A stretch of 5,361 nucleotides of DNA from an uncultured Sphingomonadales bacterium (GTDB lineage Bacteria; Pseudomonadota; Alphaproteobacteria; Sphingomonadales; Sphingomonadaceae): NCBI GenBank assembly GCA_903911985.1, contig CAIWFP010000375.1:1-5361 (forward strand), in the 5' to 3' direction. The position numbers and the translations under genes were made by a program. Shown here piece after piece: positions 1 through 5,146 of the stretch. Every line of letters begins with the position of its first letter. Position 1 is the first letter of the stretch. The notes below the pieces were generated by a model, which saw only the letters and a program-made list of their open reading frames with translations, searched no databases and was not told the origin of the DNA.

Positions 1-487
1 AAAATTCCGCGAGCGCGGCGGGCGCGAGCGCGAGTATTTCCTGCCCGAATTGTTGCGCATCGGCTGGGCGGACCGGACCTCGGAAAAGGATAGGGCCATC
101 GTGATGGCCAGCCTCAACTACCGGCTGGCCGAGGTGGTGATGATCCTGATGCTGCCCCTGCTGGCGGTGGCGCTCGCGGTGCCGCCAAAGCGGTCAACCT
201 CGTCGCTGGGTGTGTTCGTCTCGATTGTGATGGTGGTGGCCTATCACAAGGTCAATGAATATGGGCAATCCGTGGCGGCGCTGGGCCGGGTGGATCCGGG
301 CCTCGCGCTGTGGGGCCCCTTTGCGATCTTCGCCATCATCATCGCCTGGATGTACTGGACCATCGCCTATGTGCCCGGCGGCCAGCCGATTGGCGCGCTG
401 GAGCGGTTCTTCGCCCTCGTCACCGCCCGCACGCGCAAGCTGATCGGCCACCGCCGCCATCAGGCGCCGGGCGCCGGCACGCAATAG
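1..487 (+). CDS. lptF: LptF, LPS export ABC transporter permease (3' part, start outside window)
   Basis: This is the C-terminal part (about 161 residues) of a YjgP/YjgQ-family permease, read from base 2 to the TAG at 485-487; the 5' end lies outside the window. In the Lpt system LptF pairs with LptG and the LptB ATPase to pull lipopolysaccharide from the outer leaflet of the inner membrane and feed it to the LptC/LptA bridge. Three C-terminal membrane segments are visible: one around LAEVVMILMLPLLAVALAVPP, one around LGVFVSIVMVVAYHKVNEYG, and one around ALWGPFAIFAIIIAWMYWTI, followed by a short basic cytoplasmic tail (RTRKLIGHRRHQ). This matches the family's C-terminal half after the periplasmic beta-jellyroll. 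The choice of LptF over LptG rests on gene order: a second, complete paralogue starts 8 bp after the stop, as in the usual lptF-lptG operon. Confidence 0.88.
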   Translation, partial: KFRERGGREREYFLPELLRIGWADRTSEKDRAIVMASLNYRLAEVVMILMLPLLAVALAVPPKRSTSSLGVFVSIVMVVAYHKVNEYGQSVAALGRVDPGLALWGPFAIFAIIIAWMYWTIAYVPGGQPIGALERFFALVTARTRKLIGHRRHQAPGAGTQ

Positions 488-495
488 AGGGCCCG

Positions 496-1602
496 ATGCC
501 AACCGAATTCTTCCCCTCTCGCACCATCAGCCTCTATCTGTCGCGGCTGTTTATCGGCCGCATCATCTCGGTGCTGCTGATGCTGGTGATGGTGCTGCAA
601 CTGCTTGATCTGTTGAGCGAGAGCGGCCACATTCTGGCCCACCCGGGCAATGGCGAGGCGCAGATCTGGACCTATGTTTCCCTGCGCGCGCCACAGCTGG
701 TGGCCCGGTTTCTGCCCTATTCGGTGCTGCTGGCCACCCTGTTCACCTTTTTCCCGCTGAACCAGAACAGCGAGGTCATCGCCATGCGCGCGGCAGGCCT
801 GTCGGCCCACCAGATTCTCGCGCCGATGATGGCCACGGCGATGGTCGTCTCCATCGTCAGCTTCACCTTCAACGAAAGCGTCGTTGCCCGCTCCAACGCC
901 ACGCTAAAGGCATGGCAGGGCGTGGAATATGGCGATGTCCCCCGCGAAACCGGCACCCGCAGCAACATCTATGTCACCGACCGCGAGAACAATGGCATTC
1001 TTTATGCGCAGACCCTGACCGGCAGCGGCACGGCCATGCGGATGGCCAATGTCACCTGGTATCAGCGGGATGCGCAAGGCGTCGTCACGCGGCAGCTGCG
1101 CAGCGCCCGCGCCCGCTATGGCGCACCGGGCTGGTTGCTGGAGGCGCCGCGCATCTTCGATGTTGCCACCACCGCCAGCAGCCGCCCGACAGCGCCGGTA
1201 GTGGTGGGGCGCGACATCACCCCGGGGCAGATAGACCTCAGCACCATCAACCCCGATGGCGAGAACATCATCGAACTGGCCCGCACCATCGCGGCGCAGC
1301 GGGCCAGCGGCCACCGTACTTCCGAGCTTGAGGGCAAGTGGTGGCACAAGCTGTCCGGGCCGCTGTCGGCGGTGTTGATGCCGCTGCTGGGGGCGGTGGC
1401 GGCCTTTGGTCTGGCGCGTTCGGGCCAGCTGCTGCTGCGCGCGGTGGCGGGCATGGCGCTGGGCTTCACCTATTTCGTCATCGACAATGCCGCGCTGGCC
1501 TTTGGCAATTTCGGCGCCTACCCACCGATGATCGCCGCCTGGGCGCCGTTTTTCCTGTTCCTCGCGATTGGCGAGACCGTGTTGATCCGCACAGAGGAAT
1601 AA
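496..1602 (+). CDS. lptG: LptG, LPS export ABC transporter permease
   Basis: Complete 368-residue YjgP/YjgQ-family permease, a normal length for LptG. It forms the inner-membrane LptB2FG complex with the upstream gene product and the LptB ATPase. Six membrane segments are predicted near residues 17-40, 68-88, 107-128, 284-307, 315-338 and 343-364. The polar stretch between segments 3 and 4 (about 130-275) is the periplasmic beta-jellyroll domain that hands lipid to LptC. The cytoplasmic loop with NSEVIAMRAAGLS (91-103) is the family's coupling-helix region that contacts LptB. The ATG at 496 is chosen because it follows the lptF stop by 8 bp, has a GAGGG Shine-Dalgarno four bases upstream (487-491), and gives the expected short cytoplasmic N-terminus. 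The frame is open further upstream to 310, but that part runs inside lptF and is not membrane-like. Translation is probably coupled to lptF. A 13-bp tandem repeat spans the stop codon. Confidence 0.93.
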   Translation: MPTEFFPSRTISLYLSRLFIGRIISVLLMLVMVLQLLDLLSESGHILAHPGNGEAQIWTYVSLRAPQLVARFLPYSVLLATLFTFFPLNQNSEVIAMRAAGLSAHQILAPMMATAMVVSIVSFTFNESVVARSNATLKAWQGVEYGDVPRETGTRSNIYVTDRENNGILYAQTLTGSGTAMRMANVTWYQRDAQGVVTRQLRSARARYGAPGWLLEAPRIFDVATTASSRPTAPVVVGRDITPGQIDLSTINPDGENIIELARTIAAQRASGHRTSELEGKWWHKLSGPLSAVLMPLLGAVAAFGLARSGQLLLRAVAGMALGFTYFVIDNAALAFGNFGAYPPMIAAWAPFFLFLAIGETVLIRTEE

Positions 1603-1621
1603 TGGCGCGGAATAATGGCGC
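1596..1621 (+). repeat. 13-bp perfect tandem duplication over the lptG stop
   Basis: GGAATAATGGCGC occurs twice head to tail, at 1596-1608 and 1609-1621. The first copy contains the last sense codon and the TAA of lptG. The second lies in the intergenic space and carries an out-of-frame TAA. It looks like a recent slippage duplication and does not change the LptG sequence. Confidence 0.85.
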
Positions 1622-1632
1622 GCAATCGCGTC

Positions 1633-1656
1633 GCGGGTTTTGCCGGCAAACCCCGC
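1633..1656. terminator. Possible bidirectional terminator hairpin between convergent genes
   Basis: GCGGGTTTTGCC (1633-1644) is followed directly by GGCAAACCCCGC (1645-1656). These are reverse complements except for one position, so the RNA could fold into a hairpin with a CCGG tip. It sits in the 54-bp gap between lptG and the convergent desaturase gene, touching the desaturase stop codon. Placement favours a shared terminator. Against this, no T-run follows on either strand, so intrinsic termination would be weak and Rho may be needed. Confidence 0.4.
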
Positions 1657-2712
1657 CTAGCGAAACGCCATGGTGCTGAGCGCCAGCCTTTTCACCAGAC
1701 CATAGAGGCGGGGATAGCTCGCCCGACCATAGGTCGAATCCTGCCCCAGATGCGCGCTCAGCCGACGGTGCGCCTCACCCAGCGCATGATAAGGCACGCT
1801 GGGCAGCAAGTGGTGCAGCGCGTGATAGCGCAAGCCCACCGGCGCCCACAGCGGCGCGAACAGTTCGGGCGGCGGCACATTCACCGAATCGAGATACTGC
1901 CCGGTCACGGTCATCACCGCGCCCCCGTTTTCCCACAGATGCGCCACCAGCGTGCGGATCTGGTTGAGCACCGCCACCGCCGAAAGCAAGGACAGCCCGA
2001 TCAACAAAGGCCGCCAGCCCAGCCAATGGGGGCTGGCCAGCAATGCAATGGCCCATACCGAAGCCCCCAGCTCCTGCCAGAACACCATCCGCGCAAACGC
2101 GCCCTCGGGCGCCCGGCGGAGGAAATTGGGGTTGATCGAAAGGCACGAGACGCGCTCCCACACCAGACGGCGCAAAGGCGGCAGCACCACCCCTAGCGGC
2201 ACCAGCACCGCGCTGCGCAGCAAAAGCCCAAAGGGCAACAGCAGCGCCAGCAGAATGAACACCGGCAATGACCACGGCTTCATCAGCGCCAGCGGGAGAT
2301 ACTCGGGATCCTCCCTGGTGCCATAGCGGGTGCGGGCATGGTGCAGCGTATGGGTGCCCTCATACATGAACGAGGGAATGAGCAGCGGTATGCCGACAAT
2401 CAGGTTCCACGCCAGCCGAAAGCCGGGCAGCGCGTCGCGATGGATATGGGTCAACTCGTGGATGAACAGCAGCGCCCGATACAGCGCCAGCACCGCCACC
2501 ACCGCCGCGGCCGCCACGGCCAGCGGGTTGTGCCACAGGATCACCCCCGCCATCCCGGCATAGCCAACGGCAGCGCAGAGCAGCATGTCCGGCCAGTAAA
2601 TCCGGGGATCGGCGAAGGAAATATCCCGGCTCAGCTCCACCGCGGCGCGCAACATTTCCATGTCGTCGGGAATGGGCGTCCTGGGCGCGGTGAGGCTTTC
2701 TTGCACTGTCAT
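1657..2712 (-). CDS. Membrane fatty-acid (acyl-lipid) desaturase
   Basis: A 351-residue integral-membrane diiron desaturase. The family uses O2 and electrons from a ferredoxin or cytochrome to introduce a double bond (sometimes a hydroxyl) into an acyl chain at the inner membrane. All three histidine boxes are present (numbering from the GTG one codon upstream): H86-ELT-H90, H122-TL-HH126 and H298-AL-HH302, the last in a YHALHHLLPSVPYH context. Hydrophobic segments lie near 44-61, 65-85, 102-116, 149-178, 216-228 and 235-252, matching the family layout of two membrane hairpins with cytoplasmic His boxes. The ATG at 2712 is preferred; a GTG directly before it (2713-2715) is possible. The Shine-Dalgarno is weak (GGAA just upstream). 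The substrate cannot be read from sequence: phospholipid acyl chains are the default. Divergent orientation to a ceramide-synthase-like gene makes a sphingolipid or its acyl donor a reasonable alternative. Confidence 0.9.
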   Translation of the reverse strand: MTVQESLTAPRTPIPDDMEMLRAAVELSRDISFADPRIYWPDMLLCAAVGYAGMAGVILWHNPLAVAAAAVVAVLALYRALLFIHELTHIHRDALPGFRLAWNLIVGIPLLIPSFMYEGTHTLHHARTRYGTREDPEYLPLALMKPWSLPVFILLALLLPFGLLLRSAVLVPLGVVLPPLRRLVWERVSCLSINPNFLRRAPEGAFARMVFWQELGASVWAIALLASPHWLGWRPLLIGLSLLSAVAVLNQIRTLVAHLWENGGAVMTVTGQYLDSVNVPPPELFAPLWAPVGLRYHALHHLLPSVPYHALGEAHRRLSAHLGQDSTYGRASYPRLYGLVKRLALSTMAFR

Positions 2713-2719
2713 CACAATA

Positions 2720-2768
2720 TTCCAGCTTTACGGGGGTTCCAGATTGACGGGGTTCAAGATTGGCGGGG
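2720..2768. repeat. Three tandem 16-17 bp repeats in the divergent promoter region
   Basis: Three head-to-tail units can be read: TTCCAGCTTTACGGGGG (2720-2736), TTCCAGATTGACGGGG (2737-2752) and TTCAAGATTGGCGGGG (2753-2768). Neighbouring units share 14 of 16 aligned bases; copy 1 has one extra G. A further isolated CGGGG with a much poorer left half ends at 2790. The array starts only a few bases upstream of the desaturase start codon on the minus strand, and lies roughly 95-145 bp upstream of the plus-strand GNAT-like gene. It could be an operator array for one regulator acting on both genes, or simply slippage-derived sequence. No known regulator motif was recognised. Confidence 0.7.
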
Positions 2769-2812
2769 CGCCGAATCGGAAGTATCGGGGTTCTGCGTTG
2801 GCGACCGGCCAC

Positions 2813-2841
2813 TTGACAAGGTGCCGCGTGGCCAGCACCTC
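2813..2841 (+). promoter_or_regulatory. Possible promoter of the GNAT-like gene (-35 only convincing)
   Basis: TTGACA at 2813-2818 is a perfect sigma-70-type -35 hexamer 50 bp upstream of the proposed GTG start. With a 17-bp spacer the -10 would be CACCTC (2836-2841), a poor match, so the promoter would need an activator or a different start point. No convincing matched -35/-10 pair was found for the minus-strand desaturase in the same gap. Confidence 0.3.
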
Positions 2842-2856
2842 GCTTTGACGTCGAAC

Positions 2857-2861
2857 AAAGG
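2857..2861 (+). promoter_or_regulatory. Ribosome binding site that decides the GNAT-like gene start
   Basis: AAAGG at 2857-2861 is one base from the ATG at 2863, too close to use, but seven bases from the in-frame GTG at 2869, which is ideal spacing. This favours the GTG, giving a protein beginning MAETKIIVTP. Confidence 0.55.
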
Positions 2862-2868
2862 CATGATC

Positions 2869-4038
2869 GTGGCAGAGACAAAAATTATCGTCACCCCCGT
2901 CAACACCAAGCGCGAGCAGGGCGAATGGGTTGATTTCGTCTACACCGCCAACGCGGCCGACCCCAATTTTGTGCCGCAATTGCGCGCCGAGGAGCTGGAG
3001 AAATACTCGCCCGGCGGTAACCCCTACTTCGAACACGCCCGCTGCCAGATGTTTCTGGCGCGTGATGAAGCGGGCAAGGTGGTGGGCCGTATCGCCGCCC
3101 ATATTGACGAACAGGCGCTGGGCCAGCCGGTGGAACAGGGCATGGGGCCGGGGACCGGCTTCTGGGGCGCGCTGGAGGCCGATAGTCAGCCCATCGCGGA
3201 AACCCTCATCGCCACCGCCGAGGACTGGCTGCGCACTCGCGACATGACCCGCGTCATGGCGCCGATGACCCTGTCGGTGTGGGAGGAGCCCGGCCTGCTG
3301 GTCAAGGGCCACGACCATCCGCCCACGGTGATGATGGGCCACCAGAACCCCAAGTTCCAGCCGTGGATCGAGGCGGCTGGCTATCAGCCGGTCAAATCGC
3401 TGCTCTGCTACGAACTGGATATTTCACAGGAATTCCCCCCGCTGGTGCGCCGCATTGTCGCCAGTGGCGAGAAGAACGGGCGCATCCGCATCCGCAATGT
3501 GGACCTGAAAAAATTCAACGAGGAAGCGGCGATCATTCTGGAAATCCTCAACGACGCCTGGAGCGACAATTGGGGCTTCGTGCCGATCACCGACAGCGAG
3601 ATCGCCTATACCGCCAAGAAGCTGAAGCCGCTGGTGAAGGCCGATCTGGTGCAGATCGCCGAGCTGGAAGGCGTGCCCGTGGCCTTCATGATGACCCTGC
3701 CCGATCTCAACGAGGTGCAGCTGCGCGCGAATGGCAAGGCGGGCAAGCCCTCGATCCTCGGCTGGATCAAGCTGGGCCTGTGGCTGCTGCGCCCGCGCGT
3801 GCGCACCATGCGCGTGCCGCTGATGGGCGTGCGCAAATCGCTTCAGGCCAGCCGCCTTGCCAGCCAGCTTGCCTTCATGATGATCGAATATATCCGCCGC
3901 GCCGCTGTCGCCAATTATGGCAGCAGCCGGGGCGAGCTCGGCTGGATCCTCGACGATAATCAGGGCATGAATTCCATCGCCCGCGAGATCGCCGCCACGG
4001 TGAACAAGGAATATCTGGTCTACGCCAAACCGTTGTAA
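2869..4038 (+). CDS. GNAT-like acyltransferase, YghO / bacterial ceramide synthase-like
   Basis: A 389-residue soluble protein (391 from the ATG at 2863). Two acyl-CoA N-acyltransferase-like halves can be seen. The first (about 5-183) includes MFLARDEAGKVVGRIAAHID (61-80), a GNAT-style strand-turn-strand. The second (about 205-389) includes QIAELEGVPVAFMMTLPDLNE (262-282) and ends in GELGWILDDNQGMNSIA and NKEYLVYAKPL. Conserved-looking blocks are GMGPGTGFWG (91-100), WEEPGLLVKGHDHPPTVMMGH (138-158) and NDAWSDNWGFVP (228-239). Homologues are often labelled hypothetical, N-acetyltransferase or, misleadingly, dATP pyrophosphohydrolase. From memory, the Caulobacter ceramide synthase (bCerS, CCNA_01212) belongs to this GNAT-like group and acylates the sphingoid-base intermediate; I could not align the two here. 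The desaturase gene is divergent and an SDR gene follows 45 bp downstream. Family membership is fairly sure; the ceramide synthase role is inferred. Confidence 0.85.
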   Translation: MAETKIIVTPVNTKREQGEWVDFVYTANAADPNFVPQLRAEELEKYSPGGNPYFEHARCQMFLARDEAGKVVGRIAAHIDEQALGQPVEQGMGPGTGFWGALEADSQPIAETLIATAEDWLRTRDMTRVMAPMTLSVWEEPGLLVKGHDHPPTVMMGHQNPKFQPWIEAAGYQPVKSLLCYELDISQEFPPLVRRIVASGEKNGRIRIRNVDLKKFNEEAAIILEILNDAWSDNWGFVPITDSEIAYTAKKLKPLVKADLVQIAELEGVPVAFMMTLPDLNEVQLRANGKAGKPSILGWIKLGLWLLRPRVRTMRVPLMGVRKSLQASRLASQLAFMMIEYIRRAAVANYGSSRGELGWILDDNQGMNSIAREIAATVNKEYLVYAKPL

Positions 4039-4069
4039 GCCGGACCTTGTCGGCACGCCGGGGCCCATA

Positions 4070-4076
4070 GGGGGAG
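4070..4076 (+). promoter_or_regulatory. Strong Shine-Dalgarno of the SDR gene
   Basis: GGGGGAG at 4070-4076 lies seven bases before the ATG at 4084 and fixes that start. It is the strongest ribosome binding site in the window and lies in the 45-bp gap after the GNAT-like gene. No promoter was recognised in that gap, which supports co-transcription. Confidence 0.65.
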
Positions 4077-4083
4077 ACGCGAA

Positions 4084-4878
4084 ATGGATTTGGGGCTTAC
4101 CGGCAAGACCGTTCTGGTCATCGGCGGCAGCCGTGGCATCGGGCGCGGCATATCCGATGCTTTCGCGCGCGAGAACTGCAAGGTCTTTATCGTCTCCATC
4201 ACCCCGGCATCGGTGGACAAGGCCGTGGCCGAAATGAAAGCGGCGGGGGCCACGGCCGCAGGCATCGCGGCCGATTGCGTGACCAAACCGGGAATCGAAA
4301 AGGCGGTCGCGGCGGCCACCGCCGCATTTGGCGCGCCAGACATCGCCATCTTCAACGTCGATTCAGGGCCGAAGGGCGCCTTCCTGGATGTTGACGATGA
4401 GACATTCGACGCGGGTTACAACAACAATATCAAGGCCTTCATCTGGATGTGCCGGGCGGTTCTCCCACATATGCAGGCGCAAAACTGGGGCCGCATCCTG
4501 ACTGTGGGGACCAACTCGGTGAAGCAGCCGCACCGGCACCTGCCCCGCGCGGCGCAAAACACGGCGCGCGTCGGTGCCCTCGCCCTGTGCAAGACCATGT
4601 CGGCCGAGGTCGGCAAGTGGAACATCACCGTCAACACGCTGGGCACCGGCGCCATCGACACCGAGCAGCTGCGCTGGGTCTTCGACAATAGTGCCGCCAG
4701 CAGTGGGCTGAATTACGAGAGCTGGGCCGCGGAGTTCAGCAAAACGAACCCGATCCCCCGCGTCGGCACCCCAGCGGACATGGGCGATGCGGCCGCGTTC
4801 CTGTGTTCAACCCGCGCGGGTTACATCACCGGGCAGGTTCTGCTGATCGATGGCGGCCAGATCGAGTCCCTGCAATAG
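4084..4878 (+). CDS. SDR-family protein with non-canonical catalytic site (FabG-like)
   Basis: A 264-residue classical-length short-chain dehydrogenase/reductase homologue with a single Rossmann fold. The dinucleotide-binding loop is present as GGSRGIG (G14-x3-G18-I-G20). N115 matches the tetrad Asn and S145 matches the catalytic Ser. The YxxxK motif is not there: the position 13 residues after S145 is Q158 and the Lys position is R162 (QNTAR). The usual NNAG is replaced by NVDSG (91-95). The C-terminus is typical (PRVGTPADMGDAAAFL, then YITGQVLLIDGG). The pattern, including SVKQP (145-149) and IDTEQLR (191-197), resembles the BKR-like SDR subgroup (cd05344, as remembered), known for an imperfect cofactor motif and tetrad. 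Normal Tyr/Lys-dependent oxidoreduction is therefore doubtful; the protein may have an altered mechanism or a binding role. It probably shares a transcript with the GNAT-like gene. The substrate is unknown. It is not the Caulobacter ceramide reductase type, which I recall as an extended epimerase-like protein. Confidence 0.88.
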   Translation: MDLGLTGKTVLVIGGSRGIGRGISDAFARENCKVFIVSITPASVDKAVAEMKAAGATAAGIAADCVTKPGIEKAVAAATAAFGAPDIAIFNVDSGPKGAFLDVDDETFDAGYNNNIKAFIWMCRAVLPHMQAQNWGRILTVGTNSVKQPHRHLPRAAQNTARVGALALCKTMSAEVGKWNITVNTLGTGAIDTEQLRWVFDNSAASSGLNYESWAAEFSKTNPIPRVGTPADMGDAAAFLCSTRAGYITGQVLLIDGGQIESLQ

Positions 4879-4906
4879 GGCCGGGGCATGGCGGAGGGGG
4901 CCATGG

Positions 4907-4930
4907 CGGGCGGCGGGGCGGGCGGCGGGC
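4907..4930 (+). repeat. G-rich 12-bp tandem repeat, possible G-quadruplex
   Basis: CGGGCGGCGGGG (4907-4918) is followed by CGGGCGGCGGGC (4919-4930), differing only at the last base. The plus strand contains four G-runs of three or more (4908-4910, 4915-4918, 4920-4922, 4927-4929) with loops of 4, 1 and 4 bases, which meets the simple G-quadruplex rule. It lies just after the SDR stop codon. A 6-bp stem (CATGGC 4887-4892 with GCCATG 4900-4905) precedes it but has no T-run. Confidence 0.6.
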
Positions 4931-5040
4931 GGCTGTCGAACGAAGCGCGCCACGCCTATCGCCGGGGAAGGTTCGGTGCCGCAAGGGCCCTGCCCACAGA
5001 CGAATATTTTGCCTCCTTCCCTCGCGCGTTCACCGCCTGT

Positions 5041-5080
5041 CGACAATTTGTCGCTAACAGGGCGCTGTTGGCAATTTGCC
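5041..5080. promoter_or_regulatory. Two palindromes with a shared CAATTTG core upstream of glmM
   Basis: CGACAATTTGTCG (5041-5053) has perfect 6-bp arms around a central T. GGCAATTTGCC (5070-5080) has perfect 5-bp arms around a central T. They share the core CAATTTG and are centred 28 bp apart, 9-48 bp upstream of the proposed glmM -35. The arrangement would suit a dimeric regulator; none is identified. Confidence 0.4.
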
Positions 5081-5088
5081 CCCGCGTC

Positions 5089-5118
5089 TTGTCGCCCGGG
5101 CGCTTTGCCGGGTAGTAT
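5089..5118 (+). promoter_or_regulatory. Probable glmM promoter
   Basis: TTGTCG (5089-5094) and TAGTAT (5113-5118) form a sigma-70-like -35/-10 pair with an 18-bp spacer. Transcription would start near 5125, leaving a leader of about 20 bases before the glmM ATG. The spacer holds a 10-bp palindrome, CGCCCGGGCG (5093-5102). Confidence 0.5.
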
Positions 5119-5146
5119 CACTCGGGGCAAAATACAGGGACGCGCA

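Noticed and set aside
310..495. Upstream extension of lptG into lptF
   Set aside because: It overlaps well-supported lptF coding sequence in another frame and adds a non-membrane His/Arg-rich tail; the ATG at 496 has a Shine-Dalgarno.
1615..2196. Plus-strand frame of 193 codons opposite the desaturase
   Set aside because: It is the complement of the desaturase codons, rich in Gln, Arg, His and Pro as expected for a GC-rich antisense shadow.
2338..2862. Upstream extension of the GNAT-like protein frame (open for 175 more codons)
   Set aside because: It runs antisense through the desaturase's coding sequence, has Arg/Gln/His-rich low-complexity translation and ignores the visible ribosome binding site; an artefact of high GC.
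2716..2862. EcfG-type (GGAAC-N16/17-CGTT) stress promoter in the divergent region
   Set aside because: GGAAC occurs on the minus strand within the repeats, but no CGTT follows at the required distance.
4039..4054. Small hairpin right after the GNAT-like gene stop (GCCGG with TCGGC)
   Set aside because: Only five pairs including one G-U and no T-run; too weak to call a terminator, and the next gene is probably co-transcribed.
3424..4068. Minus-strand frame of 214 codons opposite the GNAT-like gene
   Set aside because: Antisense shadow; the plus-strand product has coherent conserved blocks and this one does not.
4983..5010. Terminator-like GGGC-CCT-GCCC followed by AATATTTT
   Set aside because: The stem is only four pairs, and the T-rich stretch is about ten bases too far downstream for an intrinsic terminator.
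4888..5115. Small plus-strand reading frame (75 codons) between the SDR gene and glmM
   Set aside because: It runs through the G-rich repeat, both palindromes and the glmM -35, has Gly/Arg/Ala-rich translation without domain character, and no clear ribosome binding site.
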